Of a stretch of DNA of 14,881 nt, positions 1-7,780 are shown piece after piece. The position numbers and the translations under genes are program-made. Each line of letters begins with the position of its first letter. Position 1 is the stretch's first letter. Origin of the DNA: QQUD01 sp039029915 (GTDB taxonomy: Bacteria > Chloroflexota > Anaerolineae > Promineifilales > Promineifilaceae); assembly GCA_039029915.1 (NCBI GenBank), contig JBCCFD010000166.1:1-14881 (forward strand), given 5' to 3'. Under the pieces are notes generated by a model. That model saw only the letters and a list, made by a program, of their open reading frames with translations. It ran no database searches and had not been told where the DNA came from.

Positions 1-1230
1 GCGCTGCACCGCCTTTTTAACCCCGCTACAAAATCAAACATGGCTGTCAAACTGTACACCATTAAAGGAGCCAGCAGCTATCACACTGGCCAAACAACAG
101 ATCCTTCAACGATTGGTGTCCGAGCGGTCAATAAGTTGACGTTAGAAATTGAGCTGGAAGCCCCATCGCTTTATTTTCTGTACCTGCTGGCTGAACCCAT
201 CGCTTTCCCCATCCCAAAGCATATCACCAACAACGACTGGCATAATCCGGAAAGTTTTGTTGGCAATGGCGCCTATATTCTCAATCAGCACCCCGTCCCA
301 AACAAGCCCCCTGCCGATTTAGGATTATCCATCAATCCATTTTATCGAAAAAGTCACCCCAAACAGCTCACCCAGATTGAGCTAGACCGCATCGAACCAT
401 CCGTTGAAAATTATGCGAAAAACAAGGTTGATTGGTGCCGCGTCGAGAAGCTAAGCGACTTTAATGATGACACATTACCCGGCACGAAAATGCTCATTCA
501 GGGCTTCGTGACCTACTTTTTAGCGTATTCATGCCATCAACCCCCGTTTAATGATCCAGCTATTCGCCAAGCGTTCGCCATGGCTATTGATAAAGAGGCG
601 CTCATCCAAGACTGTTGGTCAGGTATGCCAAAGCCTGCCCGAGGCGGTATGTTACCGCCAGGTATGCCGGGACATTCTCCAGAAATTGGGCTGCGCTTTG
701 CGCCGGATAAAGCGCGGGAAATGATTGCCAATTTCGGCAAAGAAAAGCTAAAAGATATCAAACTCGTCTCCATTACTGGTTTTGGAGAAACCCCAGAATT
801 TTTACAAAAAAGCTGGTCTACCCAGTTAGGTATCGATGTTTCCATTCAAAAAGATGCACCCATTGGAGAAAGTCTTCAGGCTATCAAAACGGGAGATGTT
901 CAAATGCTTTTGTTAGGTATTTCTATGGGCAATCCCGGCCCAGAAAATATTCTGGCGCTGGTTAAAGGGCAAAGCCCGCTGAACTATTGGGGGTGGCGAG
1001 ATGAAGCGTATGATCGACTTCTAGCCCAAACGCTAGCTTCCTCTGATATCACAGCGGCGTTGAATAATTATCATGACCTAGACCAGATCGTTGTGCAAGA
1101 ATCGGCCGTTTTAATTCCGCTCTATTATCAGCAGGCGTATGGCATGGTGCGGGACGGCTTCCGCTTTTCTAATACAGTTGCCCGCGTCCGAGACCAGCGG
1201 CTTAATTTTAAGAATTTACGACTTTCATAA
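1..1230 (+). CDS. Family 5 extracellular solute-binding protein (oligopeptide/dipeptide ABC transporter), 5'-truncated
   Basis: This is the C-terminal 409 residues of a periplasm-facing or lipid-anchored substrate-binding protein of the OppA/DppA type, which delivers peptides or similar solutes to an ABC importer. The frame is open from base 1, so the ATG at 40 is internal and the true start lies left of the window. Family signatures are visible: an 'IKGA..Y..G' segment just after the edge, the 'FNDPAIRQAFAMAIDKEAL' segment (about residues 183-201 in window numbering), followed by 'PARGGMLPPGMPGH', and a C-terminal 'IPLYYQQAYGMV' stretch. Family proteins run about 500-600 residues, so roughly a quarter is missing. 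No permease or ATPase gene follows; the next gene is convergent, so any partner genes would lie upstream. The substrate cannot be read from the sequence. Confidence 0.9.
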   Translation, partial: ALHRLFNPATKSNMAVKLYTIKGASSYHTGQTTDPSTIGVRAVNKLTLEIELEAPSLYFLYLLAEPIAFPIPKHITNNDWHNPESFVGNGAYILNQHPVPNKPPADLGLSINPFYRKSHPKQLTQIELDRIEPSVENYAKNKVDWCRVEKLSDFNDDTLPGTKMLIQGFVTYFLAYSCHQPPFNDPAIRQAFAMAIDKEALIQDCWSGMPKPARGGMLPPGMPGHSPEIGLRFAPDKAREMIANFGKEKLKDIKLVSITGFGETPEFLQKSWSTQLGIDVSIQKDAPIGESLQAIKTGDVQMLLLGISMGNPGPENILALVKGQSPLNYWGWRDEAYDRLLAQTLASSDITAALNNYHDLDQIVVQESAVLIPLYYQQAYGMVRDGFRFSNTVARVRDQRLNFKNLRLS

Positions 1231-1360
1231 AGTCTGCACACAACACTTGTATTGCTCTCCATAAATTCGCATTGAGTTATGAGGTTAGCAATACTCAACA
1301 GTTTTCCATTTTGTTAACATAATAACAAGTTGCACACTTTCGGAAAACTGTATTTGCCAA
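1231..1360. other. Structured 3' intergenic stretch with nested inverted repeats
   Basis: No gene is visible here. Three inverted repeats are seen before the terminator: TATTGCT (1250-1256) with AGCAATA (1287-1293); TTGAGT (1272-1277) with ACTCAA (1293-1298), which competes with the first; and CAGTTTTCC (1299-1307) with GGAAAACTG (1342-1350), enclosing TTGTTA (1311-1316) with TAACAA (1323-1328). In the binding-protein mRNA these would form stacked hairpins in the 3' untranslated region. They could stabilise the transcript or be relics of a small RNA. No known RNA family is recognised. Confidence 0.4.
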
Positions 1361-1406
1361 TTAAAAAACGCTCTTAAGTCTTTAAAGACCCAAGAGCGTT
1401 TTTTAA
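1361..1406. terminator. Bidirectional intrinsic terminator between convergent genes
   Basis: A perfect 15-bp stem (1361-1375 with 1392-1406) has an A-rich left flank and a T-rich right flank, so transcription from either side ends in a U tract. The loop itself contains the 12-bp palindrome GTCTTTAAAGAC (1378-1389), so the hairpin can extend further. It sits directly before the stop codon of the minus-strand beta-helix gene and about 130 bases after the stop of the binding-protein gene. It therefore serves both. Confidence 0.9.
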
Positions 1407-2741
1407 TTATTTATTTACTGGCAATCGATAACAATTACCCGTATCCTGCTGGACAGAATGATCTTGGTTAGCCACCAAAATACACATATGCGTGGCAAAT
1501 GGGGGTTTGTCGGTGTCATCGTATCCCGTGAACGGTGAGCCACCAGCATAGGCGATCCATGGACCACTCCCCGGCACACCTGCTTCGCTTTGCTCAACGG
1601 TGTTGAAGAAGAAGTGAACGTGCTGCCCGGGCATAACGGCCGTAAAATTATAAGTCTCAAATTCAACCTCGTATTCATAGTTGTCATTGAGCGTAATGCC
1701 CGTGATCCGCGCTTGGTCTGTAGATGGCGGTGAATCTCTCAATACGGTTGGCAAGAAAATGGAAGTCCCTAAATTACAAACGTCCACACCAGAGCCCGAT
1801 TGACCAACATCGCTACTTGAACCGGCGCTGTTGCTATCAAATATTGAATTTGTAATACAAACCTCGCTAGATCCGCTCATCCCCACAATTTGGATGGCCC
1901 CGCCTGAGCCAGAGGCTGAGTTGTTCTCAAACGAGCTATTCATAATATTTACAGTGCCACCATACATGACGAGGCGGAGCGCCCCACCGTCACCACTGCC
2001 GGCTTGATTGCCTTCAAAATGGGAGTTCATAATGGTCACTTCACTGCCATCATAAACATGAAGCTCAACGCCACCCCCTTGATCGGAGCTATTGCCAAAA
2101 AACTCACTTTCTTCAATCAATAAGCTAGAGCCATCTCTCAGTTCAAGATAAACGCCCCCGCCGCTGTCCGACGTTGTGGAGTCAGTCACCAAAACGTTTG
2201 TGAGCCGAACTTGGGCGGCGTTCATCAAGGTACCGCTGATACCGCCGCCAACCGTGGCCAACGTGCCACCGTCATCTTCTCTTAGCTGCATATGTTCAAT
2301 AGCAAGCTGGGTCACGTTGGCGCTAATTGATAATACAGGGGCATCCGTGGCTTCCGTTAATTCTGAACGCGTCATTGGGGCTGTAAAAGTAAAGCCCGCT
2401 GTACGAAGCCCAGATTTACCTAATATGGACGGATTGGCGTTTTCCCCATTACAATCACCACTGCCACCGGGAATATCCCAACCGCCTTGAATGACCATAT
2501 TCCGGTCTATCACCGCTCCGCCGGTGTCTCGTTCGGGCACCATTGGAATAACGGTTCGGCCTTCTTGAACATTGGCAATTGAATCACCAATGGCCCCGCA
2601 GCCATATGCCCCGCCAACAAATTGGAGCGCATTGGCGCGCACCCAAATTAAAAGCAGCAGGGAAACGGCCGTTACCCCCGAAATCACACCCACTCGAAAC
2701 GTGCGACTTCCTAAGCGTGTCTGTCTAATCATCGTAACCAT
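1407..2741 (-). CDS. Secreted right-handed beta-helix protein with Pmp-like repeats and a C-terminal HVHFFF/GNC module
   Basis: This 444-residue exported protein starts with a basic N-terminus and a hydrophobic segment at about residues 17-34, with a possible signal peptidase site after A-N-A (36-38). Residues about 75-325 form a parallel beta-helix: repeated units of the type 'N-S-x-F-x-x-N-x-A...GGAI/GGGV' recur near 208-226, 238-256, 267-285 and 297-312, resembling the polymorphic outer membrane protein (Pmp) repeats of adhesins. A short linker with 'IFLPTVLR' (328-335) leads to a roughly 100-residue C-terminal domain with 'GQHVHFFFNTV' (372-382), 'GPWIAYAGGSPFTGY' (393-407) and 'CILVANQDHSV...GNC' (420-437). 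I recall similar linkers and tails in Chloroflexota surface proteins. The ATG at 2741 follows an AAGGAG ribosome binding site (2751-2756). Function is unknown; an extracellular surface or matrix role is inferred. Two ACGGCCGT palindromes lie within it. Confidence 0.8.
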   Translation of the reverse strand: MVTMIRQTRLGSRTFRVGVISGVTAVSLLLLIWVRANALQFVGGAYGCGAIGDSIANVQEGRTVIPMVPERDTGGAVIDRNMVIQGGWDIPGGSGDCNGENANPSILGKSGLRTAGFTFTAPMTRSELTEATDAPVLSISANVTQLAIEHMQLREDDGGTLATVGGGISGTLMNAAQVRLTNVLVTDSTTSDSGGGVYLELRDGSSLLIEESEFFGNSSDQGGGVELHVYDGSEVTIMNSHFEGNQAGSGDGGALRLVMYGGTVNIMNSSFENNSASGSGGAIQIVGMSGSSEVCITNSIFDSNSAGSSSDVGQSGSGVDVCNLGTSIFLPTVLRDSPPSTDQARITGITLNDNYEYEVEFETYNFTAVMPGQHVHFFFNTVEQSEAGVPGSGPWIAYAGGSPFTGYDDTDKPPFATHMCILVANQDHSVQQDTGNCYRLPVNK

Positions 2742-3076
2742 ACATGTTTCTCCTTAAATCGGTAAATGAACGAGAGGAGAAAACAACTATCCCTCATCCG
2801 CTTACCTAGGCGATGAAAATCCATATTTTTATCACAATATGAAGTGCCATCACCCTAAACAAAATACACACATTTAAAACAACGAAATCATTGTACTTGC
2901 AAACAGGCTCAGAGCCAGTTGTGTAGTTGACAACTTCAATAACCATTTCAATCAAAACCAAAATCTGCAAGTATCTTAGCAACTTATTTAAATAAAAGAC
3001 GTAATAGATATTAACTACATGCAAAATGTGACCAACAACTATAAAAGATAACAAAAAACTGTGGAGGTTTTTTAAA
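2742..3076. promoter_or_regulatory. Divergent AT-rich intergenic region between the beta-helix gene and the PspC gene
   Basis: This 335-base stretch must hold the promoters of both flanking divergent genes, but I cannot assign convincing -35/-10 pairs. A TTGACA lies at 2927-2932 inside the small palindrome AGTTGACAACT, without a good -10 at the right distance; a TATAAA lies at 3040-3045 without a good -35. An 8-bp inverted repeat, TACTTGCA (2894-2901) with TGCAAGTA (2966-2973), encloses the short hairpin GGCTC-A-GAGCC (2907-2917). A GGAGG ribosome binding site for the PspC gene is at 3063-3067. Confidence 0.4.
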
Positions 3077-3322
3077 ATGAATGAAAAAAGATTAGTACGC
3101 TATCAACACGACAAAATGTTTATGGGTGTCGCCACTGGATTGGCTGACTACCTCAATATTGACCCCGTTTTAGTCCGCTTAGCTTTTGTTTTACTTACCT
3201 TAGCCAACGGATTTGGCGCCGTAATTTACCTCATTATGGCCATCATTATGCCAACAGAAGGCACACCAGCAGCTAAAGCGCACGCTTTCGACGATGAGGA
3301 AATTGTCATTCACGACGCATAG
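3077..3322 (+). CDS. PspC-domain small membrane protein
   Basis: An 81-residue protein made almost wholly of one PspC domain (phage-shock-protein C family). Residues 3-30 carry the typical 'R..hDKM..GVA.GLADYLNIDP.LVRL' pattern, followed by a single hydrophobic segment (about 33-58) ending in 'IIMPTE'. PspC proteins sit in the inner membrane and take part in envelope-stress sensing in enterobacteria; stand-alone copies in other phyla usually have no assigned role. GGAGG at 3063-3067 gives a 9-base spacing to the ATG. No pspA or pspB lies beside it and it appears monocistronic, ending at a strong terminator. The domain call is firm; the physiological role is not known. Confidence 0.9.
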   Translation: MNEKRLVRYQHDKMFMGVATGLADYLNIDPVLVRLAFVLLTLANGFGAVIYLIMAIIMPTEGTPAAKAHAFDDEEIVIHDA

Positions 3323-3351
3323 CGTTTCATCAAGCATATTTGTCTTGAGAA

Positions 3352-3411
3352 CCTCTCACAGGTTTGGGTGATAGCCCGCTTATTGGGCAAACCTGTGAGA
3401 GGATTTTTTTT
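3352..3411 (+). terminator. Strong intrinsic terminator after the PspC gene
   Basis: A 14-bp perfect stem (3352-3365 with 3389-3402) carries an inner GCCC/GGGC hairpin (3374-3388) and is followed by A then eight T residues (3404-3411). The U tract is on the plus strand only, so it ends the PspC transcript. It begins only three bases past the ktrB stop, and the same stem could also protect the 3' end of the minus-strand ktrAB mRNA. Confidence 0.9.
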
Positions 3412-3413
3412 AC

Positions 3414-4832
3414 CTATCCAATCAAAACTTCCTCTTCAGGATAAGTCACAAGCGGTTTATACAAGGCACCTTGTTTAGCAATTGCCAATACCATCGATAA
3501 GCTTCCTAAACGCCCCCAAAACATAACAAACATAATCACAAACTGACCGAAAATATTCAAGCGACCAGTCACATTAAGCGATAAGCCGCACGTCGCAAAC
3601 GCTGAAATAACCTCAAAAAGCGCCTCCTGAATTGTCAAATCAGCATGTGAAACAAGCAATAGCCAAGTCGCAGACATAACAACTGAGATGCCAATCGTTA
3701 AGATCGCCCCCGCTCGACGAACGGTTAATAGCTTGAGTGATCGTCCCCCCACCTGAGCAGTTGGATATCCTTTAGCGTATCCCCAAACTGCTAAATACAA
3801 AACAGCGAAGGTTCCAGTGGTAATGCCTCCGCCCATCGATGCTGGGGCTGACCCAATAAACATTAACAGCATGGTCATCATGACTGACTCAGACTGTAGA
3901 TGGTCGAAGTTTGGCAAACCGGTAAAGCCAGCCGTTCGAGTGGAAACTGAGTGGAAAAACGACCGTACAAGTTGCTCCGAAATCGGTTCATTTTGTAAAA
4001 CACCATCCGCTAGCACTTCAGGTATCCCTATGCTCACCCAACCAAAAATCACCAATACCACAACTGTCCAAAGCGTGATGCGCGAATGTAGGGTAAATCG
4101 TTTGCGATGTGGATTAAGCAGTTCAGTTAAGACGGGAATGCCAAGCCCCCCCACAATAATAAGAACAGCTAAAATGAGTAGGGATACATTATCTTGAGGA
4201 ATTCCATCAGGATATTCCGCTAAACCGGTAAATAGATCAAACCCTGCATTACAAAAAGCGGAGATAGCGTGAAAAATACTATAAAAAATGGCTCGGTTTC
4301 CAGACACGATGCCAGTTGTTTGCCAGTAAATGTACAGCAGTATGGCACCTAAGCCTTCAAAAGCTAAGATTCCAAACAGCACCCGCTTAAATAAACGCTG
4401 CACTTCGCCCGGTTGATCAAGCCCGATTGAGGAAACTAGCGCTAACCGATTATTAAGCCGAATCCGACGCCCTAGCAGCAGAAGGGCCACAGAGGCGGCA
4501 AACATGTAGCCAACGCCCCCCAATTGAATGAGAAACAGCAGTAATACCTGCCCCGTGAAAGAGAGTGATGTGCTGGCGGTAATGGTGGTTAATCCGGTGA
4601 CAGTAAGGGCTGAGGTAGCAGTAAATAGAGCCTCCATAAACGTTAACTGCCGTTCTGCTGCCATTACCGGAAGCATTAATAAAATCGTGCCTAAAGCGAT
4701 GAGAAACAGTAAGCCAAAAATAATTCTTAACGGAACAGAGATGTGCCAATGAGAGTGGGGATGTCTCTCCTCACCAGGAATCGTATGACTACGCCGATGG
4801 TCGCTTCTAGCTGATTCGCGATCTTGGCTCAT
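3414..4832 (-). CDS. ktrB: KtrB/TrkH-family potassium (K+/Na+) transporter subunit
   Basis: This is the ion-conducting membrane subunit of a Ktr-type K+ uptake system, about 472 residues with four membrane-pore-membrane repeats. The four selectivity-filter segments are visible: TVTGL (77-81), CNAGF (194-198), TAGFT (300-304) and ATCGLS (413-418), each keeping the filter glycine. A flexible gating-loop-like stretch with 'ASMGGGITT' lies near 331-339. The N-terminus (1-37) is polar and rich in His, Arg and Glu, longer than in minimal KtrB. I chose the ATG at 4832 because it overlaps the ktrA stop as ATGA; an in-frame TTG at 4844 would add four residues. There is no clear ribosome binding site, which fits translational coupling to ktrA. 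The gating subunit is encoded immediately upstream. Confidence 0.93.
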   Translation of the reverse strand: MSQDRESARSDHRRSHTIPGEERHPHSHWHISVPLRIIFGLLFLIALGTILLMLPVMAAERQLTFMEALFTATSALTVTGLTTITASTSLSFTGQVLLLFLIQLGGVGYMFAASVALLLLGRRIRLNNRLALVSSIGLDQPGEVQRLFKRVLFGILAFEGLGAILLYIYWQTTGIVSGNRAIFYSIFHAISAFCNAGFDLFTGLAEYPDGIPQDNVSLLILAVLIIVGGLGIPVLTELLNPHRKRFTLHSRITLWTVVVLVIFGWVSIGIPEVLADGVLQNEPISEQLVRSFFHSVSTRTAGFTGLPNFDHLQSESVMMTMLLMFIGSAPASMGGGITTGTFAVLYLAVWGYAKGYPTAQVGGRSLKLLTVRRAGAILTIGISVVMSATWLLLVSHADLTIQEALFEVISAFATCGLSLNVTGRLNIFGQFVIMFVMFWGRLGSLSMVLAIAKQGALYKPLVTYPEEEVLIG

Positions 4833-5491
4833 GAGAGTCGGCAAAAATTGTCGATGCGTTGTTCTCTACCAAGCACAACTAGAAGATCTTTAGGTAATAA
4901 AATAAAGTCAGCCCGTGGTGAAACAAATACGTCATCGCCACGCTTAACGCTAATCACGCTAACGCCAAACTTGCTTCGAAAATGAGCCTGCAACAACGAC
5001 TGATTCGCGAATTTTTCTGGCACAATGACTTCAGCAATTACGTGCTCGCTGCCCAAAGCCACCTTTTCCAAAATGGCCGGCGTGCTCAGCTCTTGCGCCA
5101 ATCTTTTACCAGCTTCATATTCTGGCTGAATCACACGGTCGGCACCCACCCGGCTCAAAATATCCACTTGACGATTTGTAGGCGCTTTAGAGATGACATT
5201 ACGAACGCCAAGATTTTTAAGCGCCACAGTCGTTAACAAATTCGCTTCGAAATCTTCACCAATGGCTACAATAACGGTATCAAACGATAAAATATCGATG
5301 GCTCGAAGGGCATCCTCATCAGTAGAATCCAAAATTGCCACATGTGTAATCAGAGAAGACATCCGCTGTACAATCTCTTCGTTTTGGTCAATTCCCAAAA
5401 CATGGTAGTTATTTTCTTCCAGCTGCAGAGCCACGCCGCTACCAAAGCGACCCAATCCAATAACCGCAAATTCGCGATCTTTTAATTTCAT
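4829..5491 (-). CDS. ktrA: KtrA/TrkA-family RCK potassium-uptake regulatory subunit
   Basis: A 220-residue cytosolic subunit that forms the nucleotide-binding gating ring under KtrB. The N-terminal RCK_N domain has the Rossmann motif GLGRFG (12-17) and an acidic residue, D35, at the end of the second strand, typical for NAD(H)/ATP-type ligand binding. The segment 'NVISKAPTNRQVDILSRVGA' and the following 'PEYEAGKRLAQEL' are characteristic of KtrA. The C-terminal RCK_C domain covers about 138-215, the part that binds cyclic di-AMP in some Firmicutes. The ATG at 5491 has an AGGAT site seven bases upstream. It is first in a two-gene operon with ktrB (ATGA overlap) and divergent from a mechanosensitive channel gene. 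No ydaO-type riboswitch is recognisable in the leader. Confidence 0.93.
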   Translation of the reverse strand: MKLKDREFAVIGLGRFGSGVALQLEENNYHVLGIDQNEEIVQRMSSLITHVAILDSTDEDALRAIDILSFDTVIVAIGEDFEANLLTTVALKNLGVRNVISKAPTNRQVDILSRVGADRVIQPEYEAGKRLAQELSTPAILEKVALGSEHVIAEVIVPEKFANQSLLQAHFRSKFGVSVISVKRGDDVFVSPRADFILLPKDLLVVLGREQRIDNFCRLS

Positions 5492-5689
5492 TACAAATCC
5501 TATAAAAATATCACAATTTTATAAACTGTTACCCGTTTTTAACTGAGCCACAGCTTGTGAAACATCAATGAATAAGTGTACTAAAAAAAAGGGTGATGAC
5601 GACCTGAAAATAAGTTCGCCAACATCCTCAATACGAATATTCACCTTTTAATGTTGCCTATCTTCTCTATCTTCTTTGAAAAGTGCCTC

Positions 5690-5725
5690 TTCTCCACTAA
5701 AATTCAAGCATATTAGAGTGGAGAA
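5690..5725 (+). promoter_or_regulatory. Hairpin sequestering the ribosome binding site of the MscS-family gene
   Basis: TTCTCCACT (5690-5698) is the exact reverse complement of AGTGGAGAA (5717-5725), leaving an 18-base loop. The right arm contains the GGAGA Shine-Dalgarno sequence that serves the ATG at 5732. In the mRNA this would hide the ribosome binding site, so translation of the channel gene may depend on melting or ligand/protein-driven opening. The pairing is seen directly; the regulatory role is inferred. Confidence 0.55.
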
Positions 5726-5731
5726 AAAGGT

Positions 5732-6910
5732 ATGTTAAATAATCTCATTGCATGGTTTATTTCAATGGGAGCTTCACCCGAAGCGGCATTAAACTATTCA
5801 AGAATTTCTGGTTTCATCGTCATTATTCTACTGGCAATTTTATCGTATTTAATTGCACAAACGTACCTCTTGCAACTGATTTCTTCTTCAGTTGAGAGGA
5901 CTGAGACAAAATGGGATGATGCCCTCAATCAGCGCGCGGTTTTTTCTAAATTAGCGAATATTGCTCCAGCCATCGTGATTATCATTTTGACACCTCTAGC
6001 CCTTGGTGAAAATCAAACATGGGTCCCAATTATTAGCAATCTTGCCTTAATTTACATCATTATTGTGGGTCTACTTACGGTTGATGCGTTCCTGAATGGG
6101 GTCTTAGATATGTACCGCTCTTTAGATTGGTCAAAAGATTTTCCTATTCGAGGGTTTTTACAGGTTTTTAAAATCATTGCTGTCTTGGTTGCCATACTAA
6201 TGATTGCCTCGATTGTTCTTAATCAGACGGTACTTTACATTTTGGGAACATTGGGGGCGGCAACGGCCGTTTTAATGTTAATCTTCCAAGACTCAATTCT
6301 TAGCTTGGTGGCTGGCATTCAGCTAACGGCAAATCGGATGATTGCCCGGGATGATTTCATCACCATGCCCAGCTTCGACGCTGAGGGAACCGTAAAGGAT
6401 ATTGCCCTCACCACCATTCGGGTTCAAAACACGGATAAGTCAATCACGACGATTCCTACCCGTTCGCTGATCAGCCAATCTTTTAAGAATTGGCGGGGCA
6501 TGAGCGAATCTGGGGGACGGCGCATCAAGCGGTCGATAAGCTTAGATATCAATACGGTAAAGCCGTTTGAAGAGGTAGACACACCTGAACTACAGCGTTT
6601 GTTAGCTTTGTCTGGTGCCTCTTCGGGAAACGGCCGTTTTGAATCAAATGTCGGTGCTTTTCGAGCTTATGCCTTTGCCATTATTGAAAAACATCCTCAC
6701 ATTCACCAAGAAGGGTTCACTAAAATTGTGCGTGAGCTGGCCCCAACTGAAACCGGGTTGCCCATCGAGCTTTACATTTTTTCAAGCGAAATGGATTGGG
6801 TCAGTTTTGAAGCCATTCAGGCCGACCTCTTTGAACATCTCATAATGGTGCTGCCCAAATTTGGCCTCCGCATCTATCAAAAAGCGATGGGTATTGATTT
6901 TTTGAACTAA
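5732..6910 (+). CDS. Mechanosensitive ion channel, MscS family (YbdG/MscM-like)
   Basis: A 392-residue inner-membrane channel that would open under membrane tension and release solutes on osmotic down-shock. Hydrophobic segments fall at about 26-50, 72-92, 97-120, 140-164 and 167-198. The last is the pore-lining helix of the MscS fold ('TLGAATAVLMLIFQDSILSLVAG'-like, 173-195). The beta domain follows with 'DDFITMP...GTVKDIALTTIRV.N.D...TTIPT' (207-243), then an alpha/beta C-terminal domain. Length and the 'SLISQSFKNWRGMSESGGRRIKR' region (245-267) resemble YbdG more than short MscS. It has its own leader with a hairpin over the ribosome binding site and is divergent from ktrAB, consistent with an osmotic-balance locus. 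Two ACGGCCGT palindromes lie within it. Confidence 0.92.
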   Translation: MLNNLIAWFISMGASPEAALNYSRISGFIVIILLAILSYLIAQTYLLQLISSSVERTETKWDDALNQRAVFSKLANIAPAIVIIILTPLALGENQTWVPIISNLALIYIIIVGLLTVDAFLNGVLDMYRSLDWSKDFPIRGFLQVFKIIAVLVAILMIASIVLNQTVLYILGTLGAATAVLMLIFQDSILSLVAGIQLTANRMIARDDFITMPSFDAEGTVKDIALTTIRVQNTDKSITTIPTRSLISQSFKNWRGMSESGGRRIKRSISLDINTVKPFEEVDTPELQRLLALSGASSGNGRFESNVGAFRAYAFAIIEKHPHIHQEGFTKIVRELAPTETGLPIELYIFSSEMDWVSFEAIQADLFEHLIMVLPKFGLRIYQKAMGIDFLN

Positions 6911-6930
6911 TTTTAATCGTGACAAATAAG

Positions 6931-6968
6931 AAGCCTGTCGAAGAAAAATCAAACATTTCGACAGGCTT
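6931..6968. terminator. Hairpin between convergent mscS-like and trpA genes, probable terminator
   Basis: A perfect 12-bp stem, AAGCCTGTCGAA (6931-6942) with TTCGACAGGCTT (6957-6968), with a 14-base loop. It is centred between two convergent genes, where a shared terminator is expected. Neither flank has a proper T tract (plus strand continues AGAAACC; minus strand continues ATTTGTC), so it may be a weak terminator or mainly a 3'-end stabiliser. Confidence 0.6.
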
Positions 6969-7003
6969 AGAAACCTCAAGCAACAGCAACCAATCATTTA
7001 AAT

Positions 7004-7780
7004 TTATAGCGCCTCGCGAAGCTCATTGGCTAACTCGTAAACCGACTCTTTCGACACCTTCGCCCTTTTGACCAAAGCACTCCCTACGATCACCCCATCC
7101 ACTAAATCACCAACTGCCTTAGCTTGCTGACCATTCCCAATGCCAAACCCCACGGCTAGGGGCTTATCCGTTTTGGCCCGCACCCGCTCAACAAAAACGC
7201 CTAGCTCAGAGGAAACGCCATCCTGTACACCCGTAATCCCCGTAATTGAAACGAGGTAAATAAAACCAATCGCCTTTTCAGCAACAAGATCAATCCGCTC
7301 GGGGGTGCTGGTAGGTGCTAAAAAGTAGATAAGTGCCATCTGATATTCACGACACAACGCATCCAGTTCATCTGCCTCTTCGGGGGGCAAATCCGGCACA
7401 ATAAAGCCGTCAATGCCTGCCTCGGCCGCATCTTTAACAAAATCTTCTAAGCCATAAGCCATCATAGGATTAACATATCCCATCATAACGGCAGGGGTGT
7501 CAATTCCTTCTGCCCTCAATTCACGGGTCATCTGCAGACAATCTCTGAGGGTGGTGCCGTTTTCGAGAGATTGCTGAGTGGCGGCTTGGATGGTAGGACC
7601 ATCTGCCAATGGGTCAGAAAAAGGAACGCCCAATTCCAATAAATCAGCACCGGCTGATACCAACTGCCTTATCGTTTCTAGTCCGCCATCGCGGTCTGGA
7701 TACCCTAAAACGGAATATGGCATAAAGGCAGGGTGGCCTTTTTGAAATGCGTTTTGAATTCTTTCGATACCTGATGTCAT
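7004..7780 (-). CDS. trpA: Tryptophan synthase alpha subunit
   Basis: A 258-residue TIM-barrel enzyme that cleaves indole-3-glycerol phosphate to indole and glyceraldehyde 3-phosphate and passes indole through a tunnel to TrpB. The catalytic residues are present at the same numbers as in the Salmonella enzyme: Glu49 in 'LLELGVPFSDP' and Asp60 in 'LADGP'. 'GYVNPMMAYG' (about 101-110), 'FIVPDLPPEE' and the phosphate-binding 'VGFGIGNG...GVIVGSALV' near the C-terminus are also canonical. The ATG overlaps the trpB stop as ATGA, with GGGAGA about ten bases upstream, so the two subunits are translationally coupled in the order trpB-trpA. No other trp gene is in view. The hairpin at 6931-6968 follows the stop. 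Confidence 0.97.
   Translation of the reverse strand: MTSGIERIQNAFQKGHPAFMPYSVLGYPDRDGGLETIRQLVSAGADLLELGVPFSDPLADGPTIQAATQQSLENGTTLRDCLQMTRELRAEGIDTPAVMMGYVNPMMAYGLEDFVKDAAEAGIDGFIVPDLPPEEADELDALCREYQMALIYFLAPTSTPERIDLVAEKAIGFIYLVSITGITGVQDGVSSELGVFVERVRAKTDKPLAVGFGIGNGQQAKAVGDLVDGVIVGSALVKRAKVSKESVYELANELREAL

Noticed and set aside
2894..2973. Terminal inverted repeats of a miniature transposable element (TACTTGCA/TGCAAGTA)
   Set aside because: Only 8 bp, no target-site duplication visible and no second copy in the window.
2806..3054. 82-residue hydrophobic minus-strand open frame in the AT-rich gap before pspC
   Set aside because: No ribosome binding site before its ATG, no recognisable domain, composition follows the AT-rich DNA, and it fills the divergent promoter region.
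5492..5731. ydaO-type cyclic di-AMP riboswitch upstream of ktrAB
   Set aside because: The leader lacks the conserved blocks as far as I can see; a bulged AAAAGGGTGA/TCACCTTTT pairing at about 5585-5648 is not enough to call an RNA.
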